Source of the DNA: Synechococcus sp. C9
GTDB lineage: Bacteria; Cyanobacteriota; Cyanobacteriia; Gloeomargaritales; Gloeomargaritaceae
DNA: 64,000 nucleotides
Assembly: GCF_022984075.1 (NCBI RefSeq)
Contig: NZ_JALAAD010000001.1
Location: forward strand, 2,554,501 to 2,618,500
Direction of reading: 5' to 3'
Shown piece after piece: positions 44,978-52,236 of the stretch. The stretch's first letter is position 1, and every line of letters begins with the position of its first letter. The notes beneath the pieces were generated by a model. That model was not told where the DNA came from, ran no database searches, and saw only the letters and a list, made by a program, of their open reading frames with translations. A program made the translations under genes and the position numbers.

Positions 44978-46236
44978 GGGGGCAAAAACGCCAACGGCCC
45001 CCAGGGGTAGGTAGTGCCGAAATTTTGGCGATGGCTTGGTCTGCCCTGCAGGCGTACCGATTGCGGACGGTGCTGACCATGCTGGGGGTGGTGATTGGCA
45101 TTGCGTCGGTAATCCTGGTCACGGCGGTGGGGCAGGGGGTACAGGCGGCTACCGAGCGGCAAATTCAAAACCTGGGAACGAATCTTCTGCAAATCCAAGC
45201 CGGTCCGCCCCAGGTGCGGGGGATCAGCCAAGGGGCGGGCAATGCCTCAACGTTGACCTTAGAGGATGCGGAGGCGGTGGCGACCCAAGCTCCTTCCGTA
45301 ACCCGGGTGGCTCCCTATCTGACCCGGCGACGGCAAGTCACCTACGGCACCCAAAATACCCTGACGCCGGTGAATGGGGTGGATGACAATTTTTGGTCGG
45401 TGCGTCAGTTTCAAGTGGCGAGCGGGCGGGTCTTTACCCCGATGGAACTGGACACGGCGCAATCCCTGGTGGTGCTGGGGGCAACGGTGGCACGGGATTT
45501 GTTTGGCAATGACTCCCCTCTGGGTCAGCGGGTGCGGATTCAGGGTGCCCTGTACGAGGTGATTGGGGTGATGGCACCAAAAGGCAGTACGGACGGCTTT
45601 GACCTGGACGACCAGGTGTTTATCCCCTTGAAAAGTATGGCGGGGCGAATTGTGGGGCAAAATGCGCTACAGGGCGTGGCTTTGAGCGGGTTTTGGGTGC
45701 AGGTGCCCAGTGCGGAGGAAATGGAGGCGGCGCAGTTTCAAATTACCAATCTGCTGCGCATTCGTCACAACATTTATCCCCCCCAACCGGACGATTTTCG
45801 TATCAATAATCAAGGGGATATTATCAGTGCATTTACGGCGATTACGGGTTTGTTGACGGTGATGGTGGGAGCCATTGCCGCCGTTTCCTTGGTGGTGGGG
45901 GGCATCGGTATTGCCAATATCATGCTGGTTTCGGTGGTGGAACGCACTAGGGAAATTGGTATCCGCAAAGCGGTGGGGGCAACTGGGGCGGCGATTTTGC
46001 AACAATTTTTAACCGAAGCGGTGCTGGTGTCCCTGGCGGGGGGCGCAATTGGTCTGGCGCTGGGGGTGGGCTTGGCTTGGGGGGCGGCGCAAATGCTCCA
46101 AATTCCCCTGGTGTTGGCTCCCTGGGCGATTGGGGCGGCATTGCTGTTGTCCGCTGGCGTGGGTTTGGTGGCAGGGGTGGCACCAGCGCAACACGCGGCT
46201 CGGCTTGACCCGATTGTGGCTTTGCGGAGCGAGTAG
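44974..46236 (+). CDS. MacB/FtsX-type ABC transporter permease
   Basis: A 420-residue membrane protein: N-terminal helix after AWSALQAYRLRTVLTMLGVVIG, a large periplasmic MacB_PCD domain (TPVNGVDDNFWSVRQ), and three C-terminal FtsX helices with the conserved VVGGIGIANIMLVSVVERTREIGIRKAVGA. It works mechanically with an ATPase partner rather than translocating across the membrane. The ATG overlaps the adaptor stop. No ATP-binding subunit is found on either side; 60 bp downstream begins a stack of insertion sequences. Confidence 0.9.
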   Translation: MRGQKRQRPPGVGSAEILAMAWSALQAYRLRTVLTMLGVVIGIASVILVTAVGQGVQAATERQIQNLGTNLLQIQAGPPQVRGISQGAGNASTLTLEDAEAVATQAPSVTRVAPYLTRRRQVTYGTQNTLTPVNGVDDNFWSVRQFQVASGRVFTPMELDTAQSLVVLGATVARDLFGNDSPLGQRVRIQGALYEVIGVMAPKGSTDGFDLDDQVFIPLKSMAGRIVGQNALQGVALSGFWVQVPSAEEMEAAQFQITNLLRIRHNIYPPQPDDFRINNQGDIISAFTAITGLLTVMVGAIAAVSLVVGGIGIANIMLVSVVERTREIGIRKAVGATGAAILQQFLTEAVLVSLAGGAIGLALGVGLAWGAAQMLQIPLVLAPWAIGAALLLSAGVGLVAGVAPAQHAARLDPIVALRSE

Positions 46237-46543
46237 GGTAATCCTGTCGTTACAAAATTCCCTAAAAACCTCGACGGGGCGGTGCCCTGCGACCGCTATA
46301 GCTAAGCAGGCAAAGGTTGGCATATAGAGCAGATGACTGAATCTATAAGATCATGAAGATTTTGGGTTGTAGATGTCATGGTTTTTCTAACTCTTTGCTT
46401 GATTCTATGCCATTGATGCTCAATCGGATTTAAATCGGGAGAGTATTTCGGTAGATATATAGTCATTTTTAATAAAAATGCAACATTTTATGAGAAGAGG
46501 GTGTAAGATAGAAGAGAAGTAGGAATTAAGGAGAAGAATCAGG

Positions 46544-46879
46544 ATGTGTTACAGTCTGGATTTACGGAAAAAGGTGATAAGTTTCATTGAGAACGGGAAT
46601 AGTATCACGAAAGCGGCGCGAATCTTCGGCATCAACCGAGCAACCGTGTACCGGTGGCTAGACAGACCCAATCTGGAGCGCACGAGAGTAGTGAGAAGGA
46701 AGAGGAAAATCGATATTGCCAGACTGAATCAAGATGTGGAGAAATACCCCGATAAGACTCTTCAGCAAAGAGCACAAGAGTTTGGGGTAGTGCCAAGCTC
46801 AATATATTATCAATTGAAGCGGCTAAATATCACGAGAAAAAAAACAGTTTCGCTATCGAGAAAGAAATCATTCCGATAG
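46544..46879 (+). CDS. Inner IS630 transposase, N-terminal ORF (orfA)
   Basis: A 111-residue DNA-binding part. MCYSLDLRKKVISFIENG begins a helix-turn-helix typical of IS630 (ITKAARIFGINRATVYRWL), followed by a second winged helix. Near the end ITRKK lies on a run of eight A residues at 46837-46844. Continuing in the +1 frame from this run gives KKQFRYRERN, which leads directly into the catalytic frame, so a full transposase needs slippage at the A-run. Confidence 0.88.
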   Translation: MCYSLDLRKKVISFIENGNSITKAARIFGINRATVYRWLDRPNLERTRVVRRKRKIDIARLNQDVEKYPDKTLQQRAQEFGVVPSSIYYQLKRLNITRKKTVSLSRKKSFR

Positions 46880-46898
46880 AATATTACACTACCGGACA

Positions 46899-47390
46899 TT
46901 GAGAGAATTAATCAAGAAGTATGGGATAGAAAGTCTGCTATTTATTGATGAGACGGGCTTTGAGAGGTTCGTCAGTCTGATTTATGGTTGGGCTAAACGG
47001 GGAAAAAAGATTTATGGAGAGCGTCAGGGACGGCGGTATAAACGAGAGAATCTCGTAGCGGGTCGGCGCAAACATAGCAAGGATTTAATTGCTCCCATGC
47101 TATTTGACGGCAGTTTAGATGCGGTGACTTTTGAGCGATGGTTAGAGGTGCATTTATTACCAGCATTGACGAGACTATCGGTGTTAATTTTGGACAACGC
47201 ACCGATTCATCGTAAGAAACGCATTCGAGAATTAGTGGAAGCGGCGGGGCATATCGTATTATTTTTGCCAACTTATTCCCCAGACCTCAATGACATTGAG
47301 CATGACTTTAGCGCATTAAAAAAATTGAGGATGTACGCTCCCCCTGGTACCACCATTGATGAAGTCATTCGTAATTATTGCGCAAGTTAG
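46899..47390 (+). CDS. Inner IS630 transposase, catalytic ORF (orfB)
   Basis: The catalytic DDE half: FIDETGF (first Asp), LILDNAPIHR (second Asp) and YSPDLNDIEHDF (Glu), all intact. The listed start is the first Met, but the frame is open back to the A-run at 46837 and is probably expressed as a fusion with orfA. It belongs to a different IS630 subgroup from the outer element, whose sequence it interrupts. Cut-and-paste transposition into TA sites is expected. Confidence 0.88.
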   Translation: MRELIKKYGIESLLFIDETGFERFVSLIYGWAKRGKKIYGERQGRRYKRENLVAGRRKHSKDLIAPMLFDGSLDAVTFERWLEVHLLPALTRLSVLILDNAPIHRKKRIRELVEAAGHIVLFLPTYSPDLNDIEHDFSALKKLRMYAPPGTTIDEVIRNYCAS

Positions 47391-47760
47391 TGTCGCATTC
47401 TAAACCGAAATGACTATATCAATTCGCACCCAGCGGCTTCCACAACCTTCCTAACCAGTTGGCAACGATGAAAACTTGCATTATCTAAAACAATTTTCTT
47501 CCCTGCTCCAATTGTTGGCAACAACATCTCTGTTAACCAGGTAATCAATACTTGCAAATTACAACTACCAATCCAAGTAAATGGTGCAACCAATTTCCCT
47601 AAATGATAACCACTCATCATGCTTATTCTCTCTCTCTTTTTGCCAGGTCGTTGACCATATATTCTTTGTCCTTCTAGCCCCCAACCATATTCATAAATAT
47701 CTCGATTATCCATCCCAGACTGGTCAACATAGACTAAATCTTCATTCTTTTCCTCTTTTA

Positions 47761-48144
47761 TCATCTTGATAAATTGTTGTCGCTCTTCCTCGTTTTGTTC
47801 TTCATAAGAGTATGTTTTTTTTTACGGGTAAAGTTGATTTTTTTAAGGGCTTGACCAACGGTTGTATGACTTACACCGAGAATGACTCCCATTTCTTTTT
47901 GCGTCAACCCTTGATTTGCTTCTACAAATTGGCGAAATCCCTCCAAATCAGTGATCTTAGCACTATGACCTTTTTGATAGTTCTGTTTCGGGCGATAATC
48001 ACCACTTTCTGACCACATTTTTAACCATCTTTGTACGGTTCTTCTGCTAATACCAAATAACTCACTAACCTCAACCAGTTTTGCCCCATTTAAGACTGCT
48101 TCGACTGCTTTTTGACGCAAATCGTAACTGTATGGTCTTGCCAT
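47761..48144 (-). CDS. Outer IS630 transposase, N-terminal ORF (orfA)
   Basis: A 127-residue helix-turn-helix part (SYDLRQKAVEAVLNG, EVSELFGISRRTVQRWLKMW) of an IS630-type transposase. It contains a run of nine A residues (complement of 47815-47823) just after FTRKKK. A -1 shift there continues as TYSYEEQNEEERQQFIKMIKEEKNEDLVYVDQSG, joining the catalytic frame. The downstream half is broken by the inner IS, so this ORF is now a remnant that could at most make a DNA-binding fragment. Confidence 0.85.
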   Translation of the reverse strand: MARPYSYDLRQKAVEAVLNGAKLVEVSELFGISRRTVQRWLKMWSESGDYRPKQNYQKGHSAKITDLEGFRQFVEANQGLTQKEMGVILGVSHTTVGQALKKINFTRKKKHTLMKNKTRKSDNNLSR

Positions 48145-48228
48145 CGCTTTTCTCCAAAATATCTATTCTATAATAGGACAAACTTACCCTGCTTGACTAT
48201 AATTTTCAATTTATGAAGGACTCAAACA

Positions 48229-49035
48229 TTACGGTAATAATTGCCCCCAAATGCGCATACCGCCGACATTACCCCCGCTGAATAAATCCACCACTGCTTG
48301 ATAAAAATGGAGATAACTTTCCACCAAGTCATCCCCGTGTTTTTGGCGGTAATGGGCTTGGTTTTGTTGGAATTGATACCATCTTTGATGTACCCAATTG
48401 TGCCAGAGCGGGGTGACATTTTCGTAAGCAAGTACCCCCAAACCCGCCCGGGCTAAATCCTGTTGATAGGATTCCAGAGTGGGCAGATAGGGACAGGCAA
48501 TTTGTTCTGCTAAAACCCTTTGTTCTACCGGGGTTAAAGATTGTAATTGCACATAGTCTTCGATATAAAAGCGTCCCCCTGGTTTCAGTAGGACAGCGCA
48601 TTGAGAAAATAAGGTTTTGCGGTCAGGAATATGCAGAAAAACCAATAGGGACAACCAAGCATCAAACGTTCCGGCAATTCCCGCCAAAATATCCCCCTGA
48701 ATAAAGGTCACCCGCTGGGATAAGCCGGTGCGTTCCGTAAGTTCCACCGCCATCTGCTGTAGTTGGGGTTGCAGTTCCAAGCCCGTGACCCGACAGCCCA
48801 CCTGTTGCGCCAGATACCGAGCCGTCCCCCCCACCCCCGCCCCAATATCCAAAACCTGGGATTCAGCGGTGATCCCCAGCCGTTCGATGGCTATATCAAT
48901 CGCCGTCGTGCCGCAGTAATGGTAATGGTCCAAAGACTGCAAATCCGTGAGGGTCAATCGTTCCGGCAAATGCGCCAATTCCCCCCGCAAAAACGGCAGA
49001 CGATATTCATACATCCGGGTCATGGATTCGTGCAT
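48229..49035 (-). CDS. Class I SAM-dependent methyltransferase
   Basis: A 268-residue protein. Motif I VLDIGAGVGGTARYLA lies near residue 60, followed by the acidic ELQPQ after strand 2, and GDILAG and GGRFYIEDYV. The lid regions (SLDHYHYCGTTAIDIA and the C-terminal VESYLHFYQAVVDLFSGG) resemble the sarcosine/dimethylglycine-type N-methyltransferases, but the substrate cannot be settled. Transcribed towards the IS cluster, whose right end lies 28 bp from its stop codon. Confidence 0.85.
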   Translation of the reverse strand: MHESMTRMYEYRLPFLRGELAHLPERLTLTDLQSLDHYHYCGTTAIDIAIERLGITAESQVLDIGAGVGGTARYLAQQVGCRVTGLELQPQLQQMAVELTERTGLSQRVTFIQGDILAGIAGTFDAWLSLLVFLHIPDRKTLFSQCAVLLKPGGRFYIEDYVQLQSLTPVEQRVLAEQIACPYLPTLESYQQDLARAGLGVLAYENVTPLWHNWVHQRWYQFQQNQAHYRQKHGDDLVESYLHFYQAVVDLFSGGNVGGMRIWGQLLP

Positions 49036-49127
49036 AGCGGGTCGCTCATCACTGGGTTACCGTTGATCCCCAGGGGTTGGGGTCGGGACAATCTTAACGC
49101 AAGGCACCAGGAAACCGCCTCATTCGC

Positions 49128-49928
49128 CTAGCCTTCTAAACCCTGCGCCCGTTGGTACGCTGACTGCACCGCTTGCATGAGGGCACCCCGCACCCCTTGC
49201 TGTTCCAAACACAACAGCCCAGCACTGGTGGTACCGGCGGGACTCATCACCCGGTCTTTCAACGTGGCGGGGGGTAAGTCCTGCTGTTGTAATAACTGCG
49301 CCGTCCCCAAAACCGTTTGCAGTACCAACTGGGTCGCCAACCCCCGGGGCAAACCCACCAATACGCCCCCATCAATCAGGGCTTCCATCAGCACCGCCAT
49401 ATACCCGGGTCCGGAACCCGCCACCGCCGTCACCCCGTTCAGATAACGCTCCGGCACCTCCACCACCTGCCCCACCGCCGCAAATAATTGCATAGCCCAT
49501 TGCCGCTGTTGTTCATTCACCTGCGTTCCCCAAGCCAACGCCGTGATCCCCGCCCCCACCTGCACCGGGGTATTGGGCATCGCCCGCACCCACGCCCGCC
49601 CGGGAACCGCCGCTTCCAACGTACGCAGAGGCATTCCCGCCAATATCGAAATACACACCGCCTCCGGGGACACCACCTGTAAATCCGGCACCACCTGCGC
49701 CCATTGCTGGGGTTTCACCGCCACCAGTACAACTTCCGTCGCTTCTGCCGCCCTTTGATTGTCCCCGCTCACCCCCACCCCGTAGGTTTCTGCCCAAAAC
49801 TGCCGTCGTTCCATCCGGGGATGGCTCACCAAAATTTCCGCTGGCGTATAAATTTTTTTTGTCAATAAACCCTGAATGAGGGCTACAGCCATCGCCCCCC
49901 CGCCAATTACCCCCAAACGATGGGTCAC
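49128..49928 (-). CDS. proC: Pyrroline-5-carboxylate reductase
   Basis: About 266 residues. N-terminal Rossmann motif LGVIGGGAMAVALIQGLL, central VVLVAVKPQQ, RAMPNTPVQVGAG, and the C-terminal VAGSGPGYMAVLMEALIDGGV and DRVMSPAGTTSAGL, all standard for ProC. It makes proline from pyrroline-5-carboxylate with NAD(P)H. I prefer GTG 49928; a TTG at 49937 directly after the sepF stop is the alternative. It follows sepF in one operon, a conserved cyanobacterial neighbour pair. Confidence 0.94.
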   Translation of the reverse strand: MTHRLGVIGGGAMAVALIQGLLTKKIYTPAEILVSHPRMERRQFWAETYGVGVSGDNQRAAEATEVVLVAVKPQQWAQVVPDLQVVSPEAVCISILAGMPLRTLEAAVPGRAWVRAMPNTPVQVGAGITALAWGTQVNEQQRQWAMQLFAAVGQVVEVPERYLNGVTAVAGSGPGYMAVLMEALIDGGVLVGLPRGLATQLVLQTVLGTAQLLQQQDLPPATLKDRVMSPAGTTSAGLLCLEQQGVRGALMQAVQSAYQRAQGLEG

Positions 49929-49937
49929 GGTGACCAA

Positions 49938-50516
49938 CTATTGCGCCAGATAGGCGGGCATCGCCTCCGGTGTCCAGATGGGGGGCGTATTGCGCAGGGT
50001 GCTGGGAGACTCCAGGGGGACCGCACTGGGTACGGAGCTCCGGGTACTCACCTGCACCCCATTAGGGGTAAAAAGAAAAATGCTTTCCCCCAGCCGCTCC
50101 TGGTGCCCGTCAATGGCATAGGTGCCGCCAGCGACAAAATCCACCGCCCGTTGCGCCAAATCCGGCTCCATCAATGTGACATTCAACACCACCGACTTAC
50201 GCTCCCGCAGAGCCTGGATCGCCTGGGGCATTTCCTCAAAGGAACGGGGTTCCATCACGACCACTTCAAACTGGCTGGGCTGGGCGGTGGGCAAACCAAT
50301 CACGTTGTTCATGGGATTGTTCATCGGATTACGGGGGGTAGGGGTTTCAGCAGTAGGGGTCGCCATCGGGGTACGTTCCCGCCGCCGGGGCGGTTCCCGA
50401 TAGTCATGGGAGGTGGGGGGTTGGGGCACAGGGGTCTGGTGCTGACCCGGGTCATAATCATATTCCACCGGTTCACCCAGGCTCACCAAGTCCCGGAGTC
50501 GTTTCAATAACTGCAT
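49938..50516 (-). CDS. sepF: Cell division protein SepF
   Basis: A 192-residue protein with an N-terminal amphipathic membrane-targeting helix ([14 protein letters not shown]), a Pro/Thr-rich linker (residues 25-80), and a C-terminal DUF552/SepF domain ([48 protein letters not shown]). It tethers and bundles FtsZ at midcell; known as Cdv2 in cyanobacteria. It is followed within 10 bp by proC and preceded by a 539-bp gap from pipY. Confidence 0.93.
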   Translation of the reverse strand: MQLLKRLRDLVSLGEPVEYDYDPGQHQTPVPQPPTSHDYREPPRRRERTPMATPTAETPTPRNPMNNPMNNVIGLPTAQPSQFEVVVMEPRSFEEMPQAIQALRERKSVVLNVTLMEPDLAQRAVDFVAGGTYAIDGHQERLGESIFLFTPNGVQVSTRSSVPSAVPLESPSTLRNTPPIWTPEAMPAYLAQ

Positions 50517-51055
50517 GGGGTATGGGCTCCCGCCACAGGCGTAAAGGGTCTAAGAAACATTTAGCACATCAACTGTAAGGAACATGGTGTGTGTCGAGGA
50601 GGGGGCTTGGGGTGAGTCAGTTGGTAGATTCGGTTATTCACCGTATGTTTACCCGCAATCACGGAAGGCGATTGTGTGGGTATTAGCCTACCAATGTACT
50701 TCAATAGGATTGCCGATACTTGAACAGTAACCGTTTTTTTAACAAAATTCAATATATGATGGCAAAATTTTCTGGTCTGGAGGGGCATAGATACTATCTG
50801 ATTCTGGTGATTTAAGTAATCGTACTAATGACAGGTGGCAAATGGCGGATATTTTCCACTTTTTCTTAAGGTGGTTTTGCCTCGGTTGAGGGTGTCTGAG
50901 GGCACCAGTGGCGGCTGGTACGGGCGGGAGTCGGGATGTTTGGGTGCCTAGGGTTACACAGATACATAAGGGATGTAGCCGGAGATACACAGTGAGGATG
51001 CGGCTGAATACATAAAAATCTAACTATCCCCCAGGTGCTAAACTGCAATGGTTAT
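50517..51055. other. 539-bp intergenic region between pipY and sepF, no gene seen
   Basis: This gap separates pipY from sepF, which often lie closer together in cyanobacteria. I found no convincing protein frame; a 19-codon frame at 50757 and minus-strand frames to 50990 lack coding character. GC-rich stretches (GTGTCGAGGAGGGGGCTTGGGG at 50591) alternate with AT-rich ones. It probably holds the sepF promoter and could hide a small RNA, which I cannot demonstrate. Confidence 0.45.
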
Positions 51056-51736
51056 CTAAGATACAAAATCCGTTTCCTGGGGACGTTCCCCGAACAGGCA
51101 ACGACCGAGGCGGAGGATGGTGGCACCGGCGGCGAGGGCTTGGGGGTAGTCATCGGACATCCCCATTGAGTATTCCCGCAGGGGGAGGTGGGGTTGGAGT
51201 TGGGCACCGAGGGCGGGCAGTTCGCTAAAGACCTGCTGGCGTTCGCTGGCGGTTAATCCCAGGGGCAGGATGGTCATCAGTCCGACAATTTTGACGTGGT
51301 GCAATTGGCTCAGGGCAGGAAGGGCGGCAAGTAATTCGGGTACGCTCCAGCCGTATTTTTGGGGGTCGGGGCGGAGTTTGACTTGCAAAAGCAGGTGGGG
51401 GGGATGCGGCAGGTCTTGGCTGAGTTGGTCGAGTTTTTGGGCGAGGGGGAGGCTATCGACGCTGTGAATCCAGGGGAATAGGTGCAGGGCGGGGCGGGCT
51501 TTGTTGCTTTGCAGGTGACCGATCAGGTGCCAGGTGATGTCGGGTAAATCGGCGAGGGCTTGGGCTTTGGCTTGGGCTTCTTGGACACGGCTTTCCCCAA
51601 AATCCCGTAATCCCAGGGCGTAGGCGTGACGGATGACCGGCACTGGCACCTGTTTGGTGACTGCCACCAGCCGGACGTGGGGGGGAATTTGGGTTTGGAG
51701 GGCGTGCAGGCGTTGGGAGAGGGTGTCCTCGCTCAT
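51056..51736 (-). CDS. pipY: PLP homeostasis protein PipY (YggS/PLPBP family)
   Basis: A 226-residue alanine-racemase-fold PLP-binding protein. VRLVAVTKQVPVPVI contains the PLP lysine near residue 27; LRDFGESRVQEAQAKA, WHLIGHLQSNKA, HSVDSLPLAQKL, and SMGMSDDYPQALAAGATILRLGRCLFGER are family hallmarks. It buffers pyridoxal phosphate rather than acting as a racemase. It follows pipX with one base between, the functional pipX-pipY pair known from cyanobacteria. Confidence 0.95.
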   Translation of the reverse strand: MSEDTLSQRLHALQTQIPPHVRLVAVTKQVPVPVIRHAYALGLRDFGESRVQEAQAKAQALADLPDITWHLIGHLQSNKARPALHLFPWIHSVDSLPLAQKLDQLSQDLPHPPHLLLQVKLRPDPQKYGWSVPELLAALPALSQLHHVKIVGLMTILPLGLTASERQQVFSELPALGAQLQPHLPLREYSMGMSDDYPQALAAGATILRLGRCLFGERPQETDFVS

Positions 51737-51737
51737 G

Positions 51738-52013
51738 TCACATTTGTTTTTCGACCTGTTGTAGTTTTTGATATTCTTCGGTTTTACCGAGCCGCCGCAG
51801 TTCCCGCAGGTGCATTTCTACCAATGTCCGGGCTTGATTGCGGCTGACGGGTTCGATTTCCAGGGATTCAGCTAGATAATGGACGTGGAAAAATAGGCGG
51901 TGGGCGTACAGGGTCATATACAATTCACTCCCATCCCCTAGACGGCAAATTCGGTACAACAAACCGAAGTTTGGATGGTTCAAATAGGATTCGACGGTCA
52001 TGGGGTTGGGCAT
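51738..52013 (-). CDS. pipX: PII-interacting protein PipX
   Basis: About 91 residues from ATG 52013 (MPNPMTVESYLNHPNFGLLYRIC); an internal ATG at 52001 is the alternative. The Tudor-like domain and C-terminal helices are typical (TLYAHRLFFHVHYL, SRNQARTLVEMHLRELRR, EYQKLQQVEKQM). PipX is a coactivator of the nitrogen regulator NtcA and is sequestered by the PII protein according to 2-oxoglutarate and ATP/ADP. It heads the pipX-pipY operon. A longer frame to 52136 has no conserved residues and is rejected. Confidence 0.95.
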   Translation of the reverse strand: MPNPMTVESYLNHPNFGLLYRICRLGDGSELYMTLYAHRLFFHVHYLAESLEIEPVSRNQARTLVEMHLRELRRLGKTEEYQKLQQVEKQM

Positions 52014-52236
52014 GAAATGAAAATTGTGTCTGTCAAAAGCGACACAAGAATTATTTATATTACTGTATCGTAAAGTTTGCCCGCATTTAGAACCCTTTGC
52101 TGATTTGACCGGTTGATTTATATTAACCTGAACCACGACGGGGATGCGCCCCTAGCATTCCTGACCGCCGCTGGGATGCTGTACCCATAAGTTACCTATA
52201 AGTTATAGTGCTAATCAAGTTTTCTAAAGGTTGCCC

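Larger units (their letters stand above)
46458..47418 (+). mobile_element. Inner IS630-type element inserted in the outer one
   Basis: Ends TATAGTCATTTTTAATAA on the left and, on the opposite strand, TATAGTCATTTCGGTTTAG on the right; both continue into (A/G)AATGC(A/G)ACA, giving imperfect ~28-bp inverted repeats. TA flanks both sides as the IS630/Tc1-type target duplication. Length about 960 bp. Removal of it with one TA restores the reading frame of the outer transposase (GCELI joined to YLPKYSPDLNP), which proves the insertion order. Confidence 0.92.
46302..47764 (-). pseudogene. Outer IS630 transposase catalytic ORF, split by the inner IS
   Basis: The upstream half (47419-47764) encodes VDQSG with the first catalytic Asp and VLDNASFHR with the second, and breaks after AAGCELI. 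The downstream half (46302-46460) resumes with YLPKYSPDLNPIEHQWHRIK, which carries the third catalytic residue Glu, and ends at a TAG. The reading frame is continuous once the inner element is removed. As it stands it cannot make an active transposase. Confidence 0.92.
46297..48201 (-). mobile_element. Outer IS630-type element, interrupted by a second IS
   Basis: Left tip TATAGCTAAGCAGGCAAAGG and, on the opposite strand, right tip TATAGTCAAGCAGGGTAAGT form an imperfect inverted repeat with terminal TA. Without the inner insertion it would be about 945 bp, a normal IS630 size. It encodes a two-frame transposase on the minus strand. Its flanks (GCGACCGC left, ATTTTCAATTTA right) join into the middle of a family B dispersed repeat, as in the intact copy near 24690. 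Confidence 0.88.

Noticed and set aside
50757-50816. 19-codon frame MMAKFSGLEGHRYY as a small photosystem protein
   Set aside because: No transmembrane helix and no match to known small Psb, Psa or Pet subunits.
52014-52136. 41-residue N-terminal extension of PipX
   Set aside because: The extension has no conserved residues; PipX homologues start close to the YLNHP motif.
52137-52236. Cobalamin riboswitch upstream of nrdJ
   Set aside because: The leader is only about 100 bp and I see no B12-box-like GCCACTG element.
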